A stretch of DNA of 64,000 nucleotides from positions 596,888-660,887 of the forward strand of contig NZ_BMRO01000002.1 of the NCBI RefSeq assembly GCF_014648675.1, given 5' to 3'. The first letter of the stretch is position 1, and each line of letters opens with the position of its first letter. Under the pieces are notes generated by a model. It searched no databases and had not been told where the DNA came from. It was given only the letters and a program-made list of their open reading frames with translations. Positions 1 through 7,291 of the stretch are shown one piece after another. Position numbers and translations under genes: made by a program. Source of the DNA: Actinomadura livida (GTDB lineage Bacteria > Actinomycetota > Actinomycetes > Streptosporangiales > Streptosporangiaceae).

Positions 1-565
1 CGCCGAGCAGCTCCTCGCGAACGAGGACGCGGCCGATCCCGGCCGCCTGGCCTACCTGACCAGGCCGCTGCCCGCCCCGCTGCGGGTGAACGGCACGCCG
101 AAGATCACGCTGCGGGCCTCGCTGGACGGGCGCTCGCCGTACCTGACGGCGCTGCTCGTCGACTACGGCACCGCCGCCCGGCCCACGGGCCGCCGCACCG
201 ACACCGGTGAGCGGGTCTGCTACGGCCAGGGCGTCCCGGGAGACGACGGCTGCACGACGCGCCAGGCGCTGGAGACCGCGACGGCCCCCTTCAAGATCAT
301 CACGCGGGGGTGGCTGGACGCGCGGAACCGGCGCGACCCGGCCCGCACCGAGCCCATAAGCCCCGGCAGGACCTACACGTTCCGCTGGGACTTCGAGCCG
401 ACCGACTACACGGTCGAATCCGGCCACCGGCTCGGCGTGATCGTGCTGTCCACCGACTACGACTACACGCTCCGGTACCCCGCGGGCACGAAGGTGACCG
501 TGGAGCCGGGCGTGAGCCGGGTCCTGCTGCCCCTCGCCAGGGGCGACCGCAAGGCCCTGAGGTAG
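1..565 (+). CDS. X-Pro dipeptidyl-peptidase (S15 family), C-terminal part; 5' end outside window
   Basis: The frame is open from base 2 and ends at TAG 563-565, so about 187 C-terminal residues are present. Stretches such as NGTPKITLRASLDG, LTALLVDYGTA, PGRTYTFRWDFEPTDY and SGHRLGVIVLSTDYDYT match the C-terminal jelly-roll domain of Xaa-Pro dipeptidyl-peptidase and CocE-type S15 hydrolases. This domain packs against the alpha/beta-hydrolase domain and helps shape substrate binding. The catalytic Ser-Asp-His domain lies upstream of the window, so activity cannot be judged. Members in actinomycetes are often secreted or membrane-anchored; no signal peptide can be seen here. The gene is convergent with the crotonase gene, with a strong hairpin between them. 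Confidence 0.85.
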   Translation, partial: AEQLLANEDAADPGRLAYLTRPLPAPLRVNGTPKITLRASLDGRSPYLTALLVDYGTAARPTGRRTDTGERVCYGQGVPGDDGCTTRQALETATAPFKIITRGWLDARNRRDPARTEPISPGRTYTFRWDFEPTDYTVESGHRLGVIVLSTDYDYTLRYPAGTKVTVEPGVSRVLLPLARGDRKALR

Positions 566-570
566 TCCTG

Positions 571-630
571 GCCCGGCCGGTGGCGGACCGCCGCGGGGAG
601 ACTCCCAGAGCGGGCCGCCGCCGGCCGGGC
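571..630. terminator. Bidirectional hairpin between convergent genes
   Basis: GCCCGGCCGGTGGCGG (571-586) pairs with CCGCCGCCGGCCGGGC (615-630) over 16 bp with one G-T pair; the loop is 28 nt. It lies between the stops of two convergent genes and has no T-tract, as is usual in high-GC actinomycetes. Confidence 0.6.
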
Positions 631-633
631 GCG

Positions 634-1482
634 TCAGCGTCCGAAGACCTCGCGCAGCCGGCCGATCTGCTCGCGGCGCTCGGCGGCGCACTGCTCGTCG
701 AGGCTGTTGCCGGGCGCCCCCCACAGCAGCCGCTTGGTCGCGACGGCCGCCCCCGGGTTCACCGCCAGCAGCGCGGTGACCAGGTCCTGGACGGCCCCGT
801 CCAGCCCGTCGCGCGGGACGGAGATCTCGGCGAGCCCGATCCGCGCGGCCTCCTCGGCGTGCACGGTGCGGGCGGTGAGGCACAGCTCCAGCGCCCGCCC
901 GATGCCCACGATCTCGACGAGCGGCTTCGTGCCGGTCAGGTCGGGGACGAGCCCGAGCGCGGGCTCCTTCATGCAGAACCTGGCGTCGTCGGCGACGACG
1001 CGGATGTCGCAGGCGAGGGCGAGCTGGAACCCGGCGCCGATGGCGTGGCCGTGCACCGCCGCGACGGTGACGATCTCGGGGCGCCGCAGCCAGGTGTAGC
1101 CCTCCTGCAACTCGGCGATGAACCGGTCGGTGCCGGCGGCGTCGGAGCCGTCGGTGAAGCCACCGCCGCCGCCCTCGCCGGAGAACATGCCGAGGTCGAT
1201 GCCCGCGGAGAAGCTCGGGCCCGCGCCGCGCAGGACGACCACGCGGACGTCCGCGGGCAGCGAGCGCCCGATGGCGGCGAGACCGCGCCAGGTGGCGAAG
1301 GTCATGGCGTTGCGCCGCTCGGGCCGGTCCAGCGTCACGGTCGCGACGGCACCGGCCACCTCTAGGCGCAGACCGGCCTCCTTGAGGGCCGCCCCGTCCG
1401 GAGCGGTACCGCCCGGAGCCGTCCCGCCATCCGCGCGGTCCGTGACCGTTTCCGGCCGCCCGTCCGTGTTCGCGTCCGCCAT
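634..1482 (-). CDS. Enoyl-CoA hydratase/isomerase (crotonase) family protein
   Basis: The product has 282 residues. The ATG at 1482 is chosen because GGGAGG lies 5 nt upstream; an in-frame ATG at 1527 has no such site. Crotonase hallmarks are LDRPERRNAM (51-60), the first oxyanion loop FSAGIDLG (91-98), the second loop HGHAIGAGFQLALACDI (144-160) and KEPALGLVPDL (172-182). The residue aligned with Glu164 of rat hydratase is Glu173. The position of Glu144 holds Gln153 (GAGFQ instead of GGGCE). That pattern fits an isomerase or dehalogenase-like crotonase better than a classical hydratase. About 35 N-terminal residues, rich in Gly, Ala and Thr, precede the fold. The substrate is unknown. The gene lies downstream of the HTH and ABC-F genes on the same strand. 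Confidence 0.85.
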   Translation of the reverse strand: MADANTDGRPETVTDRADGGTAPGGTAPDGAALKEAGLRLEVAGAVATVTLDRPERRNAMTFATWRGLAAIGRSLPADVRVVVLRGAGPSFSAGIDLGMFSGEGGGGGFTDGSDAAGTDRFIAELQEGYTWLRRPEIVTVAAVHGHAIGAGFQLALACDIRVVADDARFCMKEPALGLVPDLTGTKPLVEIVGIGRALELCLTARTVHAEEAARIGLAEISVPRDGLDGAVQDLVTALLAVNPGAAVATKRLLWGAPGNSLDEQCAAERREQIGRLREVFGR

Positions 1483-1628
1483 TGGCCTCCCTTTCGATGA
1501 GCGCGACGGGCCCGCCCCGCCGTCCACGGAGCGGGGCCCGGCGCCTGTCCCGCCGCCGCGACCGAACCTTACTCGGCCGGTCGCGGCGCCGGTTCAGGCG
1601 GTGCGCTCATCCGGGGGCCGGTGTCCGC

Positions 1629-1841
1629 TCAGGACTTCTTGCCCCGGGTCGCGCCGCCGCGACCGCGCAGGTTGACGCCGGACTCGGTCAGAATCCGGTG
1701 GATGAAACCGTACGAGCGGCCGGTGGCGGCTGCCAGGGCGCGGATGCTCTCGCCGGAGTCGTACCTCTTCTTCAGGTCCGCCGCCAGCTTGTCGCGCTCG
1801 GCACCGGTCACGCGGGTGCCCTTCTTAAGGGTCTCGGCCAC
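1629..1841 (-). CDS. Small helix-turn-helix protein (70 aa)
   Basis: The product is about 70 residues. The start is GTG at 1841, with GGGAGG 5 nt upstream; a longer in-frame ATG at 1889 lacks an SD. The sequence begins VAETLKKGTRVTGAERDKLA, then KKRYDSGESIRALAAATGRS, a classical HTH (SIRALAAATG, turn, SYGFIHRILTESG), and ends in a basic tail RGRGGATRGKKS. This family is widespread in actinobacteria as a tiny stand-alone HTH protein, and its biological target is not known to me. It is probably DNA-binding: strongly basic, with no other domain. It lies 117 bp downstream of the ABC-F gene on the same strand, so co-transcription is possible. Confidence 0.8.
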   Translation of the reverse strand: MAETLKKGTRVTGAERDKLAADLKKRYDSGESIRALAAATGRSYGFIHRILTESGVNLRGRGGATRGKKS

Positions 1842-1957
1842 GAGTACCTCCCGTAGTGATGTGGTGACCGCTGCGTTATCCCCCGCCATGATCAGTCATT
1901 CCCGCCGGTTCGGCTACCCACTCGGCCAGAAAAGATCTGCGGAAGTCACTCCCCAGG

Positions 1958-3556
1958 TCACGCGAGCGCCACCAGATCGGCAAACTCGTCACTCCAGATG
2001 TCTTCCACCCCATCCGGCAGCAAAATCACTCTTTCCGGTGCGAGCGCCTCCACGGCCCCCTCGTCGTGGGTCACCAGGACGATGGCCCCGGCGAACGTCC
2101 GCAGCGCGCCCAGGATCTCCTGGCGGCTGGCGGGATCGAGGTTGTTGGTGGGCTCGTCGAGCAGCAGGACGTTCGCGCTGGACACCACGAGCATCGCCAG
2201 TGCCAGCCGGGTCTTCTCGCCGCCGGACAGCACGCCCGCGGGCTTGTCGACGTCGTCGCCGGAGAACAGGAACGAGCCCAGGATCTTGCGGACCTCGACG
2301 GGCGCCATGCCGGGCGCGGCCGACTGCATGTTCTCCAGGACGGACCGGCCGACGTCCAGGGTCTCGTGCTCCTGGGCGTAGTAGCCGACGCGCAGTCCGT
2401 GCCCGGCCACGACCGACCCGGTGTCGGGCTCGTCGACGCCCGCCAGCAGGCGCAGGAGGGTCGTCTTGCCCGCGCCGTTCAGGCCCAGGACGACCACGCG
2501 GCTGCCCCGGTCGACGGCGAGGTCCACGTCGGTGAAAATCTCCAAAGATCCGTACGATTTCGACAAACCCTCCGCGGTGAGGGGGGTCTTGCCGCACGGT
2601 GCCGGATCCGGGAAGCGGATTTTGGCGACCTTGTCGGCCTGCCGTTCGCCCTCCACGCCCGCGAGGAGCTGCCGGGCGCGCCGGTCCATCTGCTGCGCCG
2701 CCTTCGCCTTCGTGGCCTTGGCGCGCATCTTGTCGGCCTGGGACAGCAGTGCCGACGCCTGCCGCTGCGCGTTGGCCGTCTCGCGCTTGCGGCGCCGCTC
2801 GTCGGTCTCGCGCTGCTCCAGGTACTTCTTCCAGCCGACGTTGTAGATGTCGATCACGCTGCGGTTGGCGTCCAGGTGGAACACCCGGTTCACGACCGCG
2901 TCCAGCAGCTCGACGTCGTGGCTGATGACGACGAGCCCGCCCTGGTGGCCCTTCAGGAAGTCGCGGAGCCAGACGATGGAGTCGGCGTCCAGGTGGTTGG
3001 TCGGCTCGTCCAGCAGGAGGGTGTCGGCGCCGGAGAACAGGATGCGCGCCAGCTCCACCCGGCGCCGCTGGCCGCCCGACAGCGTCCCGAGGGGCTGGGT
3101 CATCACCCGGTCGGGCAGGCCGAGGCTGGAGGCGATCGAGGCGGCCTCGGCCTCGGCGGAGTAGCCGCCGAGCACGTGCAGCCGCTCCTCCAGCCGGCCG
3201 TAGCGGCGGACGGCCTTGTCGCGGTCGGCGCCCGCCGCGGACGCCATCGCGTCCTCGGCGGCGCGCAGCTGCCGGATGACCTCGTCCAGCCCGCGGGCGG
3301 ACAGGATCCGGTCGCGGGCCAGCTCGGCGAGGTCGACGTCGCGGGGGTCCTGCGGGAGGTAGCCGATGGTGCCGGAGGAGGTCACGGCCCCCTGCGCGGG
3401 CAGGGCCTCCCCGGCCAGCACCCTGGTGAGGGTGGTCTTGCCCGCGCCGTTGCGGCCGACGAAGCCCACCCGGTCGCCGGGGTTGACCCGGAACGTGGCG
3501 GATTCGATCAGCAGCCTCGGCCCGGCGCGCAGCTCGATGTCTTTCGCGATGATCAC
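1958..3556 (-). CDS. ABC-F family ATP-binding protein (ribosome-acting)
   Basis: The product has 532 residues and two ABC domains without membrane segments, the ABC-F architecture of translation factors and antibiotic-resistance proteins acting at the ribosomal E site. First domain: Walker A GRNGAGKTT (about 35-43), signature LSGGQRRRVELARI, Walker B LLLDEPTNHLD. A long basic linker (ETDERRRKRETANAQRQASA, then SQADKMRAKATKAKAAQQMD) is where the P-site tRNA interaction motif sits in this family. Second domain: GLNGAGKTT, LSGGEKTRLALAML, LLLDEPTNNLD. The start is GTG at 3556, preceded by AGGGGAG about 10 nt upstream; it matches the usual N-terminus (MIIAKDIELRAG). The 115-nt leader holds a leaderless mini-ORF and a strong hairpin, suggesting attenuation. 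Whether it is a housekeeping EttA-like factor or a resistance protein cannot be settled here. Confidence 0.9.
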   Translation of the reverse strand: MIIAKDIELRAGPRLLIESATFRVNPGDRVGFVGRNGAGKTTLTRVLAGEALPAQGAVTSSGTIGYLPQDPRDVDLAELARDRILSARGLDEVIRQLRAAEDAMASAAGADRDKAVRRYGRLEERLHVLGGYSAEAEAASIASSLGLPDRVMTQPLGTLSGGQRRRVELARILFSGADTLLLDEPTNHLDADSIVWLRDFLKGHQGGLVVISHDVELLDAVVNRVFHLDANRSVIDIYNVGWKKYLEQRETDERRRKRETANAQRQASALLSQADKMRAKATKAKAAQQMDRRARQLLAGVEGERQADKVAKIRFPDPAPCGKTPLTAEGLSKSYGSLEIFTDVDLAVDRGSRVVVLGLNGAGKTTLLRLLAGVDEPDTGSVVAGHGLRVGYYAQEHETLDVGRSVLENMQSAAPGMAPVEVRKILGSFLFSGDDVDKPAGVLSGGEKTRLALAMLVVSSANVLLLDEPTNNLDPASRQEILGALRTFAGAIVLVTHDEGAVEALAPERVILLPDGVEDIWSDEFADLVALA

Positions 3557-3603
3557 AGTGACAGGGCTCCCCTGACGGACGGCTCGGAGGACAGGCACGA
3601 AGA

Positions 3604-3639
3604 AGCGCGCCTCTCGGTCCTGGACGACCGGGGCGCGCT
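3604..3639 (-). promoter_or_regulatory. Bipartite hairpin in the ABC-F leader (candidate attenuator)
   Basis: On the minus strand AGCGCGCC (3639-3632) pairs perfectly with GGCGCGCT (3611-3604). An inner stem CGGTC/GACCG (3630-3626 with 3619-3615) sits within it, leaving a 6-nt loop. It is followed by CTTCTTC and then the ABC-F Shine-Dalgarno about 35 nt further. It begins 11 nt after the stop codon of the mini-ORF 3671-3651, a suitable distance for a ribosome stalled on that ORF to influence folding. Confidence 0.5.
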
Positions 3640-3650
3640 GGGGCGCACTG

Positions 3651-3671
3651 TCAGTTCGGGAGCGGAACCAT
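3651..3671 (-). CDS. Leaderless mini-ORF MVPLPN in the ABC-F leader
   Basis: ATG at 3671 is followed by six sense codons and TGA (3653-3651), encoding MVPLPN. The hexamer TACACT (3683-3678) ends 6 nt before the ATG, so transcription would start at or next to the ATG and give a leaderless leader peptide. Two prolines in six residues and placement just before a hairpin are reminiscent of ribosome-mediated attenuation upstream of ABC-F resistance genes. Translation is inferred, not shown. Confidence 0.4.
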   Translation of the reverse strand: MVPLPN

Positions 3672-3677
3672 CCGCCC

Positions 3678-3683
3678 AGTGTA
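3678..3683 (-). promoter_or_regulatory. -10 hexamer TACACT of the ABC-F transcript
   Basis: TACACT on the minus strand, with a 6-nt spacer to the mini-ORF ATG at 3671. I see no convincing -35. Confidence 0.45.
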
Positions 3684-3820
3684 CGCGACCGCGGCCCGCT
3701 CCCCGCCCGGCGAGCGGGCGCCCGTGGCCTGTCCCGGCAAGATCGATGTGTGAAGCCGCAGCCCGGGGCCAGGATGAGGGGCGGGGGCGAGCGACGGACG
3801 CCACGGGGAGTGTGAGCGAG

Positions 3821-4615
3821 ATGACGCAGGTCACGAGCAATCCGCCGGAGGGGACGCCGAACTGGCTCGACATCGGCGTCCCGGACATCGAGCGGGCCAA
3901 GGCGTTCTACGGGACGCTCCTCGGCTGGGAGTTCCAGGACTCGGGCCCCGAGGCGGGCCACTACAACCAGTGCACGCTGCGCGGGATGCCCGTCGCCGGG
4001 ATGATGCAGAACCCGGAGGACCAGCCCGACGTGTACTGGTGGTCGGTCTATTTCGCCGCCGACGACTGCGACGCCGTCGTCCAGCGCGCCACGGAGGCCG
4101 GCGCGGAGGTCGTCGTCCCGGCCATGGACGTGATGGACCTCGGCCGAATGGCCATCCTCAAGGATCCGCAGGGCGGGCACTTCGCCCTATGGGAGGGCCG
4201 GGCGCACCACGGGTCGGAGATCGTGAACGAGCCGGGGTCGTTCGTCTGGAACGAACTGGTCACGCCCGACCTGGAGCCCGCCGCCGAGTTCTACGGGGCG
4301 CTGTTCGGGTTCGAGACGGAGCCGATGCCGGGCGACATGGAGTACGCCGTCCTGCGCCGCCCCGACGGCCGCTACGTCGGCGGCGTCGAGGGCGGGCGGG
4401 GGCTCGTCCTCGGGGGCGGCGGCGACCCGGTCCCGTCCTGGACGACGACGTTCGCGGTCGAGGACGCCGACGCGGCGGTCCGCGCGGTCCGGGACGGCGG
4501 CGGCACGGTCGACGCGGAGCCGCAGGACAGCCCGTACGGCCGGTACGCCTCCGTCCGCGACCCGTTCGGGGTGCCGTTCAACGTGATGAAGCCCGCGCCC
4601 GAATCGGGGACGTGA
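3821..4615 (+). CDS. VOC family protein with two glyoxalase-like domains
   Basis: The product has 264 residues. The ATG at 3821 has GGGGAG 10 nt upstream; a GTG at 3812 is too close to that SD. There are two vicinal-oxygen-chelate modules. The first (about 10-125) has WLDIGVPDIERAKAFYGTLL and ILKDPQGGHFALWEG. The second (about 133-260) has FVWNELVTPDLEPAAEFYGA and RDPFGVPFNVMKP. Single-chain two-module VOC proteins of this kind are common in Streptomyces and Actinomadura and usually annotated as glyoxalase/bleomycin-resistance-like or hydroxylase-related; substrates are mostly unknown. Metal-ligand assignment is not possible from sequence alone. The gene is divergent from the ABC-F gene and convergent with the AIM24 cluster. 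Confidence 0.85.
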   Translation: MTQVTSNPPEGTPNWLDIGVPDIERAKAFYGTLLGWEFQDSGPEAGHYNQCTLRGMPVAGMMQNPEDQPDVYWWSVYFAADDCDAVVQRATEAGAEVVVPAMDVMDLGRMAILKDPQGGHFALWEGRAHHGSEIVNEPGSFVWNELVTPDLEPAAEFYGALFGFETEPMPGDMEYAVLRRPDGRYVGGVEGGRGLVLGGGGDPVPSWTTTFAVEDADAAVRAVRDGGGTVDAEPQDSPYGRYASVRDPFGVPFNVMKPAPESGT

Positions 4616-4631
4616 CCGGGCGGGCGCCCGG
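4616..4631. terminator. Short hairpin between convergent genes
   Basis: CCGGGC, loop GGGC, GCCCGG directly after the VOC stop codon. The stem is only 6 bp and has no T-tract. Confidence 0.35.
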
Positions 4632-4663
4632 CCGCGTCCCCCGGCCCGGTCAGCTCCGCCCGG

Positions 4664-5425
4664 TCAGCTCTGACGCTCGGCCGCGAGCCGCTGGGTGATC
4701 GTCTGGTGGAGCCGCTGGAGCCCGGACGTGCCGACCAGCCCGATCTGGCCTTCGAGGTCGCGCAGCAGGACGTCCTCGTTCATCACGACCTCCGACGACT
4801 GCATCAGCACGGTGCCGGCGCCGGTGAAGTCGAACTGGTGCTCCTCGCCGGACCGCCCGCCGATCCCGAACGCCATCCGGGCGGCGCCGAACGCGCCGCG
4901 CATGTAGGTGTGGTCGTAGTGGTGGCACGGCGAGGGGCAGTCGGCCCAGCCGAGCAGCGCCTGCGGGTCGACCCTGATCGGCGGCTCGACGAAGTGGACG
5001 GGGCCGTTGGAGGCCGCCACGAACCGCCCCGTGCCGATCAGCGTCAGGAACCCGGGGATGATCGACTGCTTGAGCTCCAGGCCCGGCTCGAAGGCCAGCA
5101 GGTTCCCGGCCCGGACGGTGAGGTTGCCGTCGTCGAGATCGAAGGAGTTGACGTCGAACCCGCGGTCGGCGAGGACGAGCTTGCCCTGCCCCTGAGCGAC
5201 GATCCAGTCCTGCGCGTACAGCGGGGAGTTGAAGGTGTGCGCGACCAGGGAGTCCAGCGGCCCCGCCGACAGCGCCTCGAACCTGATCTGCCCGTAGTAG
5301 GCGATCATCTTGCCCTTCTGCGCGAACCACTGACCGTTGAGGTCGACGCTGAAGGCGTAGGGGTTGACGTTGTCGTTGGACGGGAGCGTCCCGGCGTTCC
5401 AGGTCTGCGTGCCGAACATGCCCAC
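4664..5425 (-). CDS. AIM24 family protein (third of three)
   Basis: The product has 253 residues and belongs to the AIM24 (former DUF124) family of beta-rich single-domain proteins, named for a yeast mitochondrial protein; the bacterial role is unknown. Visible family features are WFAQKGKMIAYYGQIRFEAL near the N-terminus, VRAGNLLAFEPGLELKQSI in the middle, and RDLEGQIGLVGTSGLQRLHQ at the end. The start is taken as GTG at 5425, with GAGGAAG about 10 nt upstream and 3 nt after the stop of the preceding AIM24 gene, so translation is probably coupled. No signal peptide or membrane segment is visible. It is longer than its two neighbours and contains a Cys/His stretch, WADCPSPCHHYDHTY, that they lack. 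Confidence 0.85.
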   Translation of the reverse strand: MGMFGTQTWNAGTLPSNDNVNPYAFSVDLNGQWFAQKGKMIAYYGQIRFEALSAGPLDSLVAHTFNSPLYAQDWIVAQGQGKLVLADRGFDVNSFDLDDGNLTVRAGNLLAFEPGLELKQSIIPGFLTLIGTGRFVAASNGPVHFVEPPIRVDPQALLGWADCPSPCHHYDHTYMRGAFGAARMAFGIGGRSGEEHQFDFTGAGTVLMQSSEVVMNEDVLLRDLEGQIGLVGTSGLQRLHQTITQRLAAERQS

Positions 5426-5428
5426 GGG

Positions 5429-6082
5429 TCAGATCTTCCTCTCGCTGGCCTGGACGTAGACGACGCCGTTGCCGCTCAGCTGGAGCTGGAAGCCCTCGCC
5501 TGAGCCCCGCCCGATCATCTCGCGCAGCCCCACCGCCGTCGTGAGCCTGTTCTCCACCTGGCCGCGGTGCGCGACGTACGCCTGCGGGTCGACGTGCACG
5601 GGGCGCTGCGGGCTGATCGGCATCTCCATCACGCCGCCGTGCGACAGCAGCGCGCAGGAGCCGTGGCCCATGAGCGTCGTGGTGAACAGGCCCTGCCCGG
5701 TGACCGCGCCCCGGACCATGCCTCGCACACCGCCCTGCTCGCCCATGAACATCGTCCCCACCTGGAGGGACGCGTCGTGGACCAGGAGCCGGTCGGCCTC
5801 CGCGTAGAGGGTGTCGGCGCCGTGCAGGTCGACGACCGTGATCTCCAGCCCGCCGTGGCCGAACAGCACGCTCCCGTGGCCGGTGACGTGCATCATCGCG
5901 GTGCGCTCGCCGGCGACGGCGCGCCCGATCGTGCCGCCGATGCCCTGCCCGGCGGTCGTGGACGGGGCGAACGACACCTGCCCCGTGTAGCCGAGCATGG
6001 CCCCGCGCTTGCTGTAGACCTCCTGGCCAGGCCCGATCGGCACCTGGAGCATCTTCGAGTTGATCGCTTGATAGCCCGGCAT
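5429..6082 (-). CDS. AIM24 family protein (second of three)
   Basis: The product has 217 residues. ATG at 6082 is preceded by GGGAGG 5 nt upstream. AIM24-type repeats are YSKRGAMLGYTGQVSF, TGHGSVLFGHGGLEITVVDL, LQVGTMFMGEQGGVRGMVRG and the C-terminal GFQLQLSGNGVVYVQASERK, closely paralleling the first gene (VQFRYSGHGLVYVQPSERG). The two are clear paralogues. It ends 3 nt before the third AIM24 gene. No transmembrane segment or signal sequence is visible and the function is unknown. Confidence 0.85.
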   Translation of the reverse strand: MPGYQAINSKMLQVPIGPGQEVYSKRGAMLGYTGQVSFAPSTTAGQGIGGTIGRAVAGERTAMMHVTGHGSVLFGHGGLEITVVDLHGADTLYAEADRLLVHDASLQVGTMFMGEQGGVRGMVRGAVTGQGLFTTTLMGHGSCALLSHGGVMEMPISPQRPVHVDPQAYVAHRGQVENRLTTAVGLREMIGRGSGEGFQLQLSGNGVVYVQASERKI

Positions 6083-6095
6083 CTATACCTCCCGA

Positions 6096-6111
6096 GGGGG
6101 GACGACCCCCC
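6096..6111. repeat. G-run/C-run hairpin between AIM24 genes
   Basis: GGGGGG (6096-6101), loop ACGA, CCCCCC (6106-6111). A second C-run CCCCCCGAG (6115-6123) can alternatively pair with the flanking CTCGGGGGG. It lies just upstream of the second AIM24 gene's SD. Similar G6/C6 hairpins occur at 10826-10845 and 24281-24299. Confidence 0.5.
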
Positions 6112-6138
6112 ACGCCCCCCGAGCCGACTCCGTCGGCA

Positions 6139-6777
6139 TCAGATCTCCAGAATCCCACCGCGTTCAGAGGGCTGTACGTACACCAGCCCGTGTCCTGAGT
6201 ACCGGAACTGCACGCTCTCCCCCGACCCCTGACCGAGCACCGTGCGCCAGTTGACGTCGGTGACAACGTCCTGCTGGAGCTGCCCGTGATGGCAGACGTA
6301 GGCGTGGGGGTCGACGCACAGCGGCATCTGGGGCGTCACCTCCAGGGCGATCGCCGCCCCGTCCGAGAGGATCGCGACCGTCCCGTGCCCGTCGACCTTG
6401 GTCGTGGCGAGCCCCTGGCCGGTCCCCATCCCCCGCAATCCGACGAAGTGGACCCCGGTCTGCAGGGTCCCCTCAAGGGCCAGGAGGCTCTCCGACTCCA
6501 CGTACAGCGTGTCACCGGTGAGCTGGACGAGCGTCACCTCGGCCGCCTCGCTCGCCAGGTACACCGTGCCGTGCCCGGTGACCTCCATCAGGGTCATGCC
6601 CTCACCGGCGATCCTGCGCTTGAGGGCGCCGCGCAGGCCCTCTCCGCCCGTCATGCCCTGCCGCTTGAACGCCATCTCGCCCTCGTAGGCGACCATGGAC
6701 CCGTTCAGCGCCCTGATGGTCTCGCCGGCGAGGTCGACGGCGAGCATCTTCGAGCCGTTCATCCGAAATTGCGCCAC
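6139..6777 (-). CDS. AIM24 family protein (first of three)
   Basis: The product has 212 residues if it starts at GTG 6777 (VAQFRMNGSKML). There is no SD, but TATCTT (6791-6786) ends 8 nt before this GTG, which suggests a leaderless message; an alternative is the ATG five codons later. An upstream in-frame ATG at 6846 lies beyond the probable promoter. Family features are MVAYEGEMAFKRQG, VTGHGTVYLASEAAEVTLVQ, TGVHFVGLRGMGTGQGLATT and SGHGLVYVQPSERG. It is the first gene of the three-gene AIM24 run and stands back to back with a small membrane-protein gene starting at 6845. The function is unknown. Confidence 0.85.
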   Translation of the reverse strand: MAQFRMNGSKMLAVDLAGETIRALNGSMVAYEGEMAFKRQGMTGGEGLRGALKRRIAGEGMTLMEVTGHGTVYLASEAAEVTLVQLTGDTLYVESESLLALEGTLQTGVHFVGLRGMGTGQGLATTKVDGHGTVAILSDGAAIALEVTPQMPLCVDPHAYVCHHGQLQQDVVTDVNWRTVLGQGSGESVQFRYSGHGLVYVQPSERGGILEI

Positions 6778-6844
6778 GAAGCGAGAAGATACAGGCCCGG
6801 CGCGTTGAGGGACGCCCTGAGCTCGGATCGGAGAGGATGGCACC

Positions 6845-7240
6845 ATGTGGATCGCTCCCGAACGCCGCAGTCTCGGCCGGTGGGCCGTACCCGGGATCGT
6901 GCTGAGCGCCGGGGTCGTGGTCGGGGCCGTGCTCGCCGCCGACGGGCGGTCCGGGACGGCCCTCGTCGCGCTGGCCGCGCTCGCCGGCTACGCGGCCTAC
7001 CTCGCCTACCGGCGCAACGAGCCCGCGCTGCCGCTCAGCGAGGGCTTCGGATCCGGCACCCGGGCCCGCGCGCACCTGCGCGCCGCCGCGATGACCGGGG
7101 ACGTGCTGACCGTCGCGGTCGTCGGCGCGCTGATCGTCCAGGCGCTGCGCGGCGCCGACATCACCGCCTACGCGTGGCTGGCCGCCCTGGCGGGCGTCAC
7201 CTACCTCCTGTCCGCCCTCGCCGGCGGCCGGGGCCTGTGA
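6845..7240 (+). CDS. Hypothetical membrane protein, about four TM segments
   Basis: The product has 131 residues. ATG at 6845 is preceded by GGAGAGG about 10 nt upstream. Hydrophobic segments are seen at about residues 14-32 (WAVPGIVLSAGVVVGAVLAA), 38-55 (TALVALAALAGYAAYLAY), 85-101 (DVLTVAVVGALIVQAL) and 107-127 (AYAWLAALAGVTYLLSALAG), so it is likely an integral membrane protein. I do not recognise a family. It is divergent from the AIM24 cluster, sharing the same short promoter region, and convergent with the two-component system. Confidence 0.65.
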   Translation: MWIAPERRSLGRWAVPGIVLSAGVVVGAVLAADGRSGTALVALAALAGYAAYLAYRRNEPALPLSEGFGSGTRARAHLRAAAMTGDVLTVAVVGALIVQALRGADITAYAWLAALAGVTYLLSALAGGRGL

Positions 7241-7291
7241 GCCGGACGGACTCCCCGCCGCGCTGAGATGGTTTCTGCGGCGCCGGCCGCG

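Noticed and set aside
310..1365. Long open frame on the plus strand over the crotonase gene
   Set aside because: Arg/Gly/Pro-rich antisense translation with no family resemblance; typical high-GC shadow of the minus-strand gene.
2066..3820. Plus-strand open frame extending the VOC protein upstream over the ABC-F gene
   Set aside because: The VOC family N-terminus and SD support ATG 3821; the upstream part is antisense to ABC-F.
3812..3820. GTG 3812 as start of the VOC gene
   Set aside because: Only 1 nt after the SD GGGGAG; ATG 3821 has proper spacing.
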